A stretch of DNA of 64,000 nucleotides from assembly GCF_000165485.1 (NCBI RefSeq), contig NC_014623.1, forward strand, positions 9,442,893 to 9,506,892, written 5' to 3'. Below the pieces are notes generated by a model. That model worked only from the letters and a program-made list of their open reading frames with translations. It did not search any database and was not told the origin of the DNA. The DNA is from Stigmatella aurantiaca DW4/3-1 (GTDB lineage: Bacteria > Myxococcota > Myxococcia > Myxococcales > Myxococcaceae). The translations under genes were made by a program, and so were the position numbers. Positions 1-8,559 of this stretch are shown piece after piece (position 1 is the stretch's first letter; each line of letters begins with the position of its first letter).

Positions 1-2
1 TT

Positions 3-556
3 ACTGCCTGCGGCGACGACCCCCTGGACCAGGACGGCGATACGCCTGAGCCGCTTGTCTGTGACACACAGACCTATGCCACAGCGGTGCGAGATGCCGC
101 CGAGCCAACCTCGGAGGACATCTACACCGGCCTGTGGGCCATTACCCCCTCCAACCCGAAGCTGATCTGGAACGAGACGCGCACAGCGGTCCGCATGGTG
201 ACCTGGACCACCGCCAACGGCTAACGGAGCAGGACGAGTCGAGCTACGTCGTCGAGATGTGGGTCAAGCCGGAGGACATGTTCCGGCCCTGCCCGGACGC
301 GGAGATAGATGACACCTCGTGTGGCCTGACCTTCCCAGCTTCGGCCACCGACGCGCACAAGAACTGGATGAACGCCAACTATGCGTTCAGCTTCAGCTTC
401 TGGCAGCAGCCTCACTACCCATGGACAGGCCTGGGCTATACCTATGACTGGTGCAACACCGCGACTCGCGTGGGCGCCAGCGAGTACGTCGTCCGTGCTG
501 GCTCCACCGTCAACGTGACGGGGCTGATTCAGCGCGACACCTACTGCGCTCCGTAG
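3..556 (+). pseudogene. Frameshifted lipoprotein-like gene, 5' end outside window
   Basis: The window opens inside an ORF whose first residues (TACGDDPLDQDGD) look like the end of a lipoprotein signal with its lipobox Cys. This frame runs to a TAA at 222-224. A second frame then carries an equally protein-like C-terminus up to the TAG at 554-556, beginning LTEQDESSYVVEMW and rich in Trp, Tyr and Cys. The two halves join if one base is restored near 215-222, so the gene seems to carry a single-base deletion, or the read has an error there. The Cys pairs and export signal suggest a secreted beta-rich domain. I do not recognise the family. Confidence 0.5.
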
Positions 557-1024
557 CGCTTTCCTCTGGGATCCTGAAGTCTGCGGCCCGTACCCCCTGC
601 GCGCGCAGTGTACGCAGGCAGCGACCGGCCGGGGACGGACAGTCACGACGGGGGAGTCTGGGCACGCGCAAGAATACATTCGACCTGCGTCGCCTCTGTG
701 CCGTGCAGAACCTGGAGACCCTCGCACGACGCTCAGCGGCGAACGGAGGGGCTCTAACCTGCTCGGTGCTCTAGCAACCCCAGGACGCTGCCGCCTCCCT
801 CGGCTGGGGCCTGGCTGAGCACTGGTGTGCCCCAAGCGCCTGCAGGGCCGGGACTCCGGCCTGGCGCACGGCCCTGGGACCCAGTCAGCCACCCTCCGCT
901 GCTGCGCCATTCTCCTGCTTCTCACGCATCAGTGCCCCTGTCCCTCCTATGCGTCCAACGGCACATGACCATTTTTTAAGAAGTCACGCTCCATCGTCAG
1001 CGGGTGGTTTTATAAGCTGAGTGC
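557..1024. other. Non-coding stretch with decayed sequence
   Basis: I see no convincing gene here. The right half holds repeat copy A. The left half has short open frames with poor codon bias. No strong ribosome binding site precedes the ATG at 1025. Confidence 0.4.
865..956 (+). repeat. Dispersed repeat copy A (IS91-like 3'-end relic)
   Basis: This stretch shares a core with copies near 8.1 and 19.6 kb: GCACGGCCC, then GTCAGCCACC, then CTTCTCACGCATCAGTGCC followed by CTGTCC. All copies have the same orientation. The upstream hairpin seen in copies B and C is not recognisable here, so this is the most degraded member. Confidence 0.55.
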
Positions 1025-1834
1025 ATGCCGATGACCGCCAGCCTGCCGATGTACAACGCCCCCGGCATGCGGGCGGCGAACACCGCCTTCTGGACGGCCC
1101 TGAGTGAGCTGCTGTGCGAGGCGGGGCTTGACGGCGTGCCCGAGAGCCTGTCGTTCGAACGGCCACCGGTGCCCGACGTGATCGGTGACGAGGTGCTGTT
1201 CACCCAGGTCTGCGGTTATCCCCTGCAGACCGTCTACCAAGGCCAGTACCGACTCCTGGCCCGGCCCTGCTACGACGCCGCGGGCTGCACCGGCTCCACC
1301 CACAGCGCCTTCCTCGTGGCGCGGAAGTCTTCGCCCGCGCGCCGGGTGGCCGACCTGCGCGGTCAGCGCTTCGCCCTGAACAGCCTTCACTCCAACTCGG
1401 GCATGAACCTGCCGCGCCGGATGCTGGCGGAAGTGGCCGGCGGCAAGCCCTTCTTCGGCGAGGTGATTGAGACCGGCGGGCATGGTGCCAGCATGAGGCT
1501 GGTCGCCGAGGGCGGCGCCGACTGCGCCTCGATCGACTGCCTGACCTACGCCTTCTCTCAGGACCATCAGCCGGAGTTGGTCGAGGAACTCCGGGTCATC
1601 GCCCAGACGCCATCGAGCCCTACCCTGCCGTTCGTCACCTCGGCCCGCACCGACGACGCGACCGTGGCCGTGCTGCAGCGGTGCCTGTACCGGCTGTCAG
1701 CGGAGCCTCGCTTCGCCAGCGTGTTGAGCGGCTTGCGGATCGCCCGTATCGAGCCGGCGCCGCGGGCCGAGTACAGCGCCCTCCTCGACCATGCACGGCG
1801 GGCCGCCGAGCTGGGCTACCCTGTTCTGGTCTAG
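1025..1834 (+). CDS. PhnD/SsuA/transferrin-family substrate-binding-like protein
   Basis: The 269-residue product resembles periplasmic binding proteins of the phosphonate/sulfonate ABC type. It starts with a beta strand ending SLPMYNAP, has the central GSTHSAFLVARKSS and VADLRGQRFALNSLHSNSGMN stretches (the 'domain 2 entry' typical of PhnD-like folds), and a late segment around residues 155-180 with paired Cys. There is no signal peptide, and no ABC permease or ATPase lies nearby, so it may be a cytoplasmic or orphan ligand-binding protein. It is convergent with the desaturase gene and their stop codons overlap. Its ligand cannot be told from sequence. Confidence 0.7.
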   Translation: MPMTASLPMYNAPGMRAANTAFWTALSELLCEAGLDGVPESLSFERPPVPDVIGDEVLFTQVCGYPLQTVYQGQYRLLARPCYDAAGCTGSTHSAFLVARKSSPARRVADLRGQRFALNSLHSNSGMNLPRRMLAEVAGGKPFFGEVIETGGHGASMRLVAEGGADCASIDCLTYAFSQDHQPELVEELRVIAQTPSSPTLPFVTSARTDDATVAVLQRCLYRLSAEPRFASVLSGLRIARIEPAPRAEYSALLDHARRAAELGYPVLV

Positions 1835-2835
1835 GCGCCACGACGCGCCGCGGGCGTCACGGCCTTGTCGGGCGACCCGCGCGGGTGGATGGGGATGAAC
1901 ACCGGCCTCAGCAACCAGCGCCGCGCGATCTCCCCATAACCCCTGAACACGTAGGAGCCGTTGCGGCGCAACAGCCCCTCGCGGTCGCGGCGGTAGGCGC
2001 CGGGGATCTCGTACCAAGGCAGGACCGGATCCAGGTGGTGCACGATGTGAAGGTTGTTCCACAGGAACACCAGGCCAAAAACCCAGTTGCTCTCGACACT
2101 CGCGACCCGCTCCTCCGGATGCTCGCCCCACCGGTGCTCGATGAAGGCCCGCACCAGTCCCAGGCTGAAGGCCGGGTAGACCATCAGGAGGTAGTACTTC
2201 CAGATCGGCATATGGGCAACGGACGAGACGAACCACAGCACCGCCGCCAGCCCCACGGCGAAGCGCAACCAGATGCCGCCGTTGCGGAAGTCACCCGCGC
2301 GCACCAGCGCCCCCTCTGTCAGCAACAGCTTGCGAAGGCGCAGGACCGGCCCGATCAGCATGCGCCCGAGCAGGGTCTGGTTGAACATCAGGACCGCTCG
2401 CCACGCCTTCGAATAGCGGGCCCAGTCCTCTTCACGGTGATACACGCTCTCGGTGTCCAGCCCCGGATAGGTCAAGTGGTGGTTGCGGTGGTGGACGGTA
2501 TGACTGTGCCGGTAGAGCGCGAAGGGCAGCCAGCCGCCCAGCGGCGGCCAGACGAGCGCCGTGCGCAACCAGAGTGGGATGCTCCGCCAGCCGTGGATCG
2601 CCTCGTGCTGCAACGAGAAGTGCCAGGCAAGCACATAGGCGCCGGCGACCACCAAGAGCGGCCAGGGAATCACGGCATGGAACAACACCAGCCCCGCCCA
2701 GGCGCCATAGATGGCGACGGCGACGAGCCAGGTCGGAATCTCCCAACGCCGCCACCAGGCGACGCCACGCGAGTCCGCTGGAGCACTGACGGTGTCGGCA
2801 TCGACTGCGGATGGGGTCGGGGGAGCAGCCACCAT
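1831..2835 (-). CDS. Membrane fatty acid desaturase family protein
   Basis: This is an integral-membrane di-iron desaturase/hydroxylase. The three histidine clusters of the family are present: HEAIH at residues 77-81, HSHTVHH at 110-116 and HIVHH near 263-267. They sit among four or more hydrophobic segments. The family oxidises acyl chains or carotenoids using O2 and an electron donor. Substrate and regiospecificity cannot be read here, and a carotenoid ketolase/hydroxylase-like role is an alternative. I chose the ATG at 2835. A GTG at 2892 would add 19 residues and nearly touch the divergent MFS gene. No ferredoxin or reductase partner is adjacent. Confidence 0.75.
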   Translation of the reverse strand: MVAAPPTPSAVDADTVSAPADSRGVAWWRRWEIPTWLVAVAIYGAWAGLVLFHAVIPWPLLVVAGAYVLAWHFSLQHEAIHGWRSIPLWLRTALVWPPLGGWLPFALYRHSHTVHHRNHHLTYPGLDTESVYHREEDWARYSKAWRAVLMFNQTLLGRMLIGPVLRLRKLLLTEGALVRAGDFRNGGIWLRFAVGLAAVLWFVSSVAHMPIWKYYLLMVYPAFSLGLVRAFIEHRWGEHPEERVASVESNWVFGLVFLWNNLHIVHHLDPVLPWYEIPGAYRRDREGLLRRNGSYVFRGYGEIARRWLLRPVFIPIHPRGSPDKAVTPAARRGA

Positions 2836-2895
2836 GCCGGCATCATAACGACTGGCGCTCTGTCCAACCACGTGGGCTTGGCGTAACGTCACGGC

Positions 2896-4227
2896 ATGCC
2901 CGAGAGTCAGGTTCGAGCGTTGGAGGTTGATGAGCGCACCAGCCGCCGCGCGGTCATCGCCGCCTGCAGCGGCAACGTCTTCGAGTGGTACGACTTCACC
3001 GTCTACGCCCTCTTCGCCCTCTCCATCGCCAAGGCCTTCTTTCCTGGCTCCGACCCGACCATCGAGTTGGTGAAGGCCTTTCTCGCCTTCGGTCTGGGCT
3101 TCGTGGTGCGGCCCCTGGGGGCGGTGCTGCTCGGCATCTACGGCGACCGGTCAGGTCGCAAGGCGGTGCTCACCGCCACCATCGCCCTGATGGCGGTAGG
3201 CACCCTGATCATCGCCGTCTCGCCGACCTATGCGGCCATCGGGATCGGCGCACCTTTGCTGCTGCTCGCGGGCCGTGTGCTGCAGGGCTTCTCGGCCGGC
3301 GGCGAGGTCGGGGGGGCGGCAGCGCTCCTGATCGAGCATGCCCCCGGCCACCGGCGAGGGGAGTACGCCTCTTGGCTCCAGGCGAGCATGGCTGCCTCGA
3401 ACATCCTGGGGGCCCTGGTGGCCTTCGGAGTGACCTCGCTGTTGACCCAGGAGCAGTTGGATGGCTTCGGCTGGCGCCTGCCGTTCGTGATCGGCCTGCT
3501 GATCGCGCCGATCGGCATGTGGATCCGCAACACCCTCGACGAGACGCCGGAGTTCAAGCGTGAGGCCGAGCACCGGGGCGACGCGCCCGCCCGGCCACTG
3601 AGGACGCTCTTGTCCGAGTTCCCGCGGATGGTGCTGAAGGGCTCGAGCCTGTCGATCCTCTGGACGGTCTCCAGCTACGTCCTCGTCATCTTCATGCCGA
3701 CCTACGTGCAGCGGAGCTTCGGCTACACCCCGTCCGAAGCCTTCACCGCCTCGCTGGTTGGCAACGTCGCCATGGTGGCCATCTGTGTCCTCGCCGGGAT
3801 TGCCTCGGACCGCCTGGGCCGCAAGACCGTGCTGATTGCAGCGGCCCTGTGGCTGGTGGTGCTGGTCCACCCGATGATCTGGCTCGTGCAGACTCAGCAC
3901 GGCCTCGCCTCGCTGATCGCCGCCCAGACCCTGCTGTGCATCGGCGTCGGCTGTTTCGTGGGAGTGGCCCCCTCGACGCTCGCCGAGTTGTTTCCGGCCC
4001 GCGTGCGCTCGACCGGGGTGTCGGTCTGCTACAACCTCGCCGTCACCCTTTTCAGTGGCTTCGCGCCGGCGGTGCTCGCCTGGCTCACGGGGCGCGGCGG
4101 CGTCTTCGCTCCCGGCTGGTATGTGATCATCGCCGCGGTGCTGGCGGCGCCCGCCCTCGTCAGCCTCAAGCCCGGCCTCGCGCCGGGCCCCTCCATCTCA
4201 CAAGGCGTCAGCCCCTCACAGGGCTGA
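2896..4227 (+). CDS. MFS transporter, metabolite:H+ symporter (MHS) type
   Basis: The 443-residue protein has about twelve hydrophobic segments and the MHS signature near its N-terminus (GNVFEWYDFTVYALFA). It also has the MFS loop motif between TM2 and TM3 (GDRSGRKAVL) and its repeat after the central loop (SDRLGRKTVL). MHS carriers such as ProP, KgtP and ShiA import compatible solutes or dicarboxylates with protons across the inner membrane. The substrate is not identifiable. The gene is divergent from the desaturase with a short shared promoter region, and convergent with the porin, 18 bases away. Confidence 0.85.
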   Translation: MPESQVRALEVDERTSRRAVIAACSGNVFEWYDFTVYALFALSIAKAFFPGSDPTIELVKAFLAFGLGFVVRPLGAVLLGIYGDRSGRKAVLTATIALMAVGTLIIAVSPTYAAIGIGAPLLLLAGRVLQGFSAGGEVGGAAALLIEHAPGHRRGEYASWLQASMAASNILGALVAFGVTSLLTQEQLDGFGWRLPFVIGLLIAPIGMWIRNTLDETPEFKREAEHRGDAPARPLRTLLSEFPRMVLKGSSLSILWTVSSYVLVIFMPTYVQRSFGYTPSEAFTASLVGNVAMVAICVLAGIASDRLGRKTVLIAAALWLVVLVHPMIWLVQTQHGLASLIAAQTLLCIGVGCFVGVAPSTLAELFPARVRSTGVSVCYNLAVTLFSGFAPAVLAWLTGRGGVFAPGWYVIIAAVLAAPALVSLKPGLAPGPSISQGVSPSQG

Positions 4228-4245
4228 CCGGCGGCCGGGCTCCCG

Positions 4246-5475
4246 CTAGGGATAGTAATAGCCGACGTTCATGAAGTAGGCCTTGTGCCACAGATCGTCG
4301 CCACCCACGCCCAGGCCATTCACATACGAGCCGGTGTACGGATCGTTCCTGCCGAAGCGGAACTCCGCGGCGATCCACCACCGGTCGTACAGGGAGAACG
4401 AGGTGCCCGCGAAGAAGCGGTGCGAGGTCTTGAACGCCGCTTCATCCTTCGCGAAGACGCTGTAGTTCAGATACGGCCTCACGCCACTGACGTATGCCCA
4501 TGAGCCCGGCACGCTGTAGCTGAGGTCGACCGAGAGGAACTTCCCCTTGGTGGCCACGTTGAAGGAGCCGCCGAAGCCGCCCATGGTGATGAGCGAGGTG
4601 TTTTGGTCCGGGTTCCGAGGGTCGATTCGCTGTAGACCGGCCTCGATCATGGTGCGGACCCTGCCGTAATTGCCGACGAGGTGGAGCGCGGTGGCCAGTC
4701 GGCCGCCGGACTCGCGGGTATCCAGATTCTGGATCCGGGAGTACAACCCGGAGGCGCCGACTTCGGACGAACTCTCCGTGCCATGGGCGAACTTGTAGGC
4801 CACGCGCCCGATGAACTGGTGCCGCTCCCGGCTGTTGGTGCCCCCTTCGACGTAGCTGTCGTGCCGAACGAAGCCAATCGAGTAACGGTTCGCATCCTCC
4901 GTCGGGCCGAAGTAGCTGCCGCCATCACGCAGGTAGTAGGCAGCATCGAGGGTGAGCGCGCCACCGCTATAGTTGTATTTGATACCGACGTTGTGCACAT
5001 CCTCCAGACCAATGACGTTGGCCATGGTCTGGTAGAACGAGCTGCTCACCCAGGGGAGGATGCCGAACGGTACCTGGTGCATTCCCAGGGCGAGCTTGTG
5101 CTCGTGGGTGAGGTTGTAGCCCAGGTACGCGAACGTGAGGTAATTCTCCTGCCCCAGGTTGGTGGTGTCCGCGTACCCGATGGCATTGGTGCCACCATAG
5201 AAGCGGTACTGGAAGGCGCCGAAGAGCGTGGGGGAGTCGTACTTGGCGCTCAACCACGCCACATCCCAGGAAATGCCGCTCGTAGGCTTGGGATCGTCCA
5301 GCGTGGCATCCAGGCGAACGCGGAGCACGCCACCCACCTTCAAAGTCCCGTCGCCCAGCTTGAACACCCCGAGTGGGGCATCATCCTCATCGGCCCTGGC
5401 GGCGGTACTGGTGGCCATGATCAGGGCGCCCATCATCAGCGCGGGAAAACACGGCCTGCTTCGCGGGTTGCTCAT
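4246..5475 (-). CDS. Outer-membrane porin-like beta-barrel
   Basis: The product begins with a signal peptide cleaved near AARADEDDAP. It continues as an alternating amphipathic protein rich in Tyr, Gly and Phe, with many predicted beta strands of 9-12 residues, and ends MNVGYYYP. Length (about 409 residues) and composition fit a 16-strand porin. The ATG at 5475 is preceded by GGAG. An upstream TTG in frame would start too close to the lyase stop. The gene follows the exported lyase gene closely and is probably co-transcribed, so it may admit or release that enzyme's substrate or product. The terminal Pro is unusual, since most porins end in Phe. Confidence 0.65.
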   Translation of the reverse strand: MSNPRSRPCFPALMMGALIMATSTAARADEDDAPLGVFKLGDGTLKVGGVLRVRLDATLDDPKPTSGISWDVAWLSAKYDSPTLFGAFQYRFYGGTNAIGYADTTNLGQENYLTFAYLGYNLTHEHKLALGMHQVPFGILPWVSSSFYQTMANVIGLEDVHNVGIKYNYSGGALTLDAAYYLRDGGSYFGPTEDANRYSIGFVRHDSYVEGGTNSRERHQFIGRVAYKFAHGTESSSEVGASGLYSRIQNLDTRESGGRLATALHLVGNYGRVRTMIEAGLQRIDPRNPDQNTSLITMGGFGGSFNVATKGKFLSVDLSYSVPGSWAYVSGVRPYLNYSVFAKDEAAFKTSHRFFAGTSFSLYDRWWIAAEFRFGRNDPYTGSYVNGLGVGGDDLWHKAYFMNVGYYYP

Positions 5476-5502
5476 TGTCGTCTCCGAAGAACTCAAGCCA
5501 AC

Positions 5503-7143
5503 CTAATCGTGGTAGTTCCGCAGGACCTCGGCGGCCGCGCGGAAGTCTGGTGTCAACGGACGATCCTCGTCGAGGAACGCGACCTTGCGCCGTACCGCGC
5601 CGTAGAGCTTCGTGGTCGCGGGCGCGAGCGTGAACTCCTTGCGGCTCGCACGGCGCAGGTCGATGGCCTGGGCGCTGTGAATGGACTCGATTCCGAGCAG
5701 CGCGTAGCTGTTGTCGATCTGCTTCTGGACTCGCTTCACGACCTCGGGCGCGTTCGTCGCGATGTCTTCGATCCCACCCGCCACGGGCAAGAACTCGGTG
5801 GACACGGGAGTCGCCAGCACCTTGTTCTCCAGCGCCAGGGCCACCACGGGCTTCTCCATCGCGCCGAACGCATGCACGGTCTTCTCGGTCCCGAGATAGC
5901 GCTCCAGGCCGGTGATGTTGGGGTCGTCCAATTTGATGATGCGCTGCGCGGAGGTAAGCGAGTTGTGCGCCAGCGCGATGCCCAGCTGCTCGAAGGCGAG
6001 GACCCAGGGCAGCGGCTCGAAGTTGGCACTGGGCAGCACCGCGCCCGCCGTGTCCGCCGCCACGTAGCTCTTCTTCTCCTGCCAGCGCTGCGACTTCGGC
6101 GTCACGTTCACCGCCACGCCCGGGTTGTCGTCGGAGGAATTCAGCTGGATGTTGAGCAGGCCGCGTGCCTCGTCGTACGTGCGGGTCACTTCGCCCAGCA
6201 CATAGACGCTGTCGCGGAAGCTGAGCGGGTCCTGAAGCCGGCGCGTGGCATCCTGGTTCCACAAGCTCGAGCCGGAGAGCAGCTCCCGCAGCTCCGCGCC
6301 CGCGCGGACCGTTTGGGGAAAGGGGCGCAGCGCCAGCGTGTCCTCGAGAAAGGGCGACACGTTGCCGTTGATCGCCTGCAGACTGAGCGCGTACACCAGC
6401 TTGTTCACGGTGATGAGGTGCGACAGGTCGTTGAGCGCGAGCGCCGCCAGGCCCGCCGAATATGCGTTCGAACTCAGGATCGCGAGGGCGTCCTTGCCAA
6501 ACAGCTTCACCGGCTTCACGCCCGCGGCCTGGAGCGCCTTCGCCGCGGAGGTCTTCTGGCCTTTGTAATAGACCTCGCCCTCACCGAGCATCGCGAGCCC
6601 GACATGGCTGATGATGGTGATATCGGCTTCGCCCAGGGAGCCGCCCGTCGGAATGACCGGCGCGATGCCCCGATTCAAGAACTGCACGTAGGCGTCGATC
6701 ACCTCCGGTTGAACGCCCGCCCCACCGACCAGCATGGTGTTGAGCCTGGCCGCCATCGTCGCCCGCACCGTCCGGACATCCATCTCGGGACCGACACTGC
6801 CGGAGTGCGCGCGGATGAGCCCGACCTGGAAGCGCCGCGACGCCTCGATGACTTCCTCGGTGAGCTTGCCCTGCGCGTCGACCATGGCCCGGTCCTTGTT
6901 CAAGCCCACGCCCACGGTCAGGCCGTAGATGGTCTGGCCTTCGGCCGCGGCCTGCAGCAGCACCCGGTGCGCCTGCTCGATGCGCTTGAATGCCTCGGGG
7001 GCGATCTTCACGGGTTGGCCTTGCGCGATGGCGGCGATCGCTTCGGGAGTGGCCGATTTGCCATCAAGCGTCACGTCAGCCTGGGCCGGCGCCGCGCGCA
7101 GGAACATTGCTGCGATGATCACGTACAGCGCTGTTTGGGACAT
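5503..7143 (-). CDS. Exported aromatic amino-acid ammonia-lyase homologue lacking MIO triad
   Basis: The 546-residue protein belongs to the HAL/PAL/TAL fold. It keeps the catalytic-Tyr loop as TIYGLTVGVG (Tyr about 73), a late NSSDDNPGV in place of NS.TDNP, and GLAMLGEGEV after the active-site helix. The Ala-Ser-Gly that cyclises to the MIO electrophile is absent: the expected GSVGASGDLAPLAH is replaced by GSLGEADITIISH, one residue shorter (about 168-180). The NGTQ and YSxRC stretches are also altered. It has an N-terminal signal (ending about AAPAQA), so it acts outside the cytoplasm. The start at 7143 is favoured by AAGGAG five bases upstream. It is either a non-lyase relative or an enzyme with different chemistry. 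Confidence 0.8.
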   Translation of the reverse strand: MSQTALYVIIAAMFLRAAPAQADVTLDGKSATPEAIAAIAQGQPVKIAPEAFKRIEQAHRVLLQAAAEGQTIYGLTVGVGLNKDRAMVDAQGKLTEEVIEASRRFQVGLIRAHSGSVGPEMDVRTVRATMAARLNTMLVGGAGVQPEVIDAYVQFLNRGIAPVIPTGGSLGEADITIISHVGLAMLGEGEVYYKGQKTSAAKALQAAGVKPVKLFGKDALAILSSNAYSAGLAALALNDLSHLITVNKLVYALSLQAINGNVSPFLEDTLALRPFPQTVRAGAELRELLSGSSLWNQDATRRLQDPLSFRDSVYVLGEVTRTYDEARGLLNIQLNSSDDNPGVAVNVTPKSQRWQEKKSYVAADTAGAVLPSANFEPLPWVLAFEQLGIALAHNSLTSAQRIIKLDDPNITGLERYLGTEKTVHAFGAMEKPVVALALENKVLATPVSTEFLPVAGGIEDIATNAPEVVKRVQKQIDNSYALLGIESIHSAQAIDLRRASRKEFTLAPATTKLYGAVRRKVAFLDEDRPLTPDFRAAAEVLRNYHD

Positions 7144-7835
7144 CGAGACTCCTTGTAACGGTGTCATGGCTTGTCTTGTCCGCCGCGCCGCTGCCGATGC
7201 AGCCGCCGGACGTTGGCCAGTGCGGCGCCGGGCGTAATCGCCGGGTCTCCCGGGTTTCAGGGAGCGACCTTCCTGAGACGCACCAGTGGGTCTGGCTTGA
7301 GTTGCGCCACGGCAATGAAAGCGGGCGTGGGATTGTCATCCTGGGCGTCTGACAGCGTCGTGGAGCACCTTCACGGCGGGCACGGTCGTCGCGGTGACGT
7401 CTGCCCAACCGAGGTTGGAAGAGCGCATTCGGTTGCGGTCATCCGCCATAGCGGACGGCGGCGGCAACCAGGCCAGGAACGCAAGGCGGCGAGGTTCGAG
7501 CACGCATTCATAGCGGCGCGCATCGCCAGTAGGCGCGGGGGACAGGAGCACGGACAACCCTCGGGAGGAAGGCCACACGGGGCCCCGTCATGGGCATCTT
7601 GGCAGAGGAATATCCAATATAACGGACACCCTGTCAACAAGGAAACCCTTCATAACGGGTTGAGCGGGAATCCTGGTCGTTACCCAACAGGTCCAGGCAG
7701 ACACTGCGTATGCCCGCAGGTCCCGGGTTGACACGTGGGTTGGTGTGGCCGCACGCGACAGGGAGCATCCGCGGTCTCGGACGGTCCCCGTCGATGGTCC
7801 CCACCCGTCGGCAGCAGCCGCTTCACGGTACCAAC
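7144..7835. other. Intergenic region with possible decayed coding sequence
   Basis: This region lies upstream of the lyase gene and should hold its promoter. On the minus strand at about 7274-7385, a short frame ends AVAQLKPDPLVRLRKVAP and stops, which looks like a C-terminal relic. A block with ATAGCGGACGGCGG near 7453 resembles one near 49131. No intact gene is visible. Confidence 0.35.
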
Positions 7836-8018
7836 CACGTGTTCGCGTGCCCTCACTGTGGAGGCAGACGCAAGGTGCTGGCGGAGGTGACGACATCGCA
7901 AGCAGTGCGCTCCATCCTGCAACACTGGGGACTGCCCTCTCAGCCTGGGAGGCTGTCTCCTGCACGGGGGCCTCCTCAGCGCGGGGGGGGGCTGAGCCCG
8001 CAGCAGTCATCGTCATAA
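7836..8018 (+). pseudogene. C-terminal fragment of IS91-type (Y2) transposase
   Basis: The frame reads FACPHCGGRRKVLAEV, then TSQAVRSILQHWGLPSQPGRL and SPARGPPQ, ending at the TAA at 8016-8018. This resembles the C-terminal zinc-ribbon and tail of IS91/Y2-type transposases. Everything upstream (the Cys-rich N-terminal zinc finger and the Y2 catalytic region) is missing, and sequence before about 7836 does not continue the protein. It is a 5'-truncated relic. Repeat copy B begins at its stop codon, which suggests what the dispersed repeat is. Confidence 0.6.
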
Positions 8019-8150
8019 CTCCTGGAGCCCGCCTTGCCCTGAGGAAACAGCGGGCGGGGCGGGGCGGCGCACGGCCCTTGGACCCAGTCAGCCACCCTCC
8101 GCTGCCGCCCCATTCCCCTCCTTCTCACGCATCAGTGCCTCTGTCCTGGG
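8008..8150 (+). repeat. Dispersed repeat copy B (IS91-like 3'-end relic)
   Basis: This copy directly follows the transposase fragment. It contains a hairpin at 8028-8063: left arm CCCGCCTTGCCC, right arm GGGCGGGGCGGG, pairing with G-T wobbles. The shared core GTCAGCCACCCTCCGCTG to CACGCATCAGTGCC follows. IS91-family elements carry their replication origin and a hairpin downstream of the transposase, which fits this arrangement. Confidence 0.6.
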
Positions 8151-8559
8151 AGCGCACATCCTCCCAGCATCCAGAACCCAGGCATGGCATCCTGTCTTCA
8201 GTGCGACGAGGTGAAGGCACGGACGTCAGTGTAGGAAATCTCCGCGGTGCAGCGCGAGCAAGCCTGCGCGTCCTGAGCCTGCCCTGGTGTTGAGTGGACA
8301 CCCCCGATAAGTCGAAGCACGTCTGGACAGCCGAAGGCTGACCTTACCTGTCGTCGAGGCCGCGCTCGAGTTGGGGGAGGGGGACCCGGAGAAACCTTCT
8401 CCCGTACGGGATGTGATGATGTGACTCATGCGCTTCGGCGTGAGGGGCCGGGTGGTGCGCGTCCGACACTCCCGCTGGCTCCCGGCGGGTCCCTGCGATT
8501 GAAACCCGCTTCCGTCGCATGATAGGACCGGGGAGGCCGGTCGCTCGCACCCCAACATC
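8151..8559. other. Intergenic region upstream of the ydbH-like operon
   Basis: No gene is supported here. The stretch must contain the promoter for the three-gene operon starting at 8560, but I cannot place a -35/-10 pair with confidence. The ATG at 8560 lacks a clear Shine-Dalgarno sequence. Confidence 0.35.

Noticed and set aside
4681-7158. 825-codon open frame on the plus strand across the porin and lyase genes
   Set aside because: It is antisense to two genes with clear motifs, its product is rich in Arg, His and Gln as expected from the reverse of GC-biased codons, and it has no domain.
8300-8345. IS3-type terminal repeat from the sequence GTTGAGTGGACACC
   Set aside because: No partner inverted repeat or transposase fragment was found on either side.
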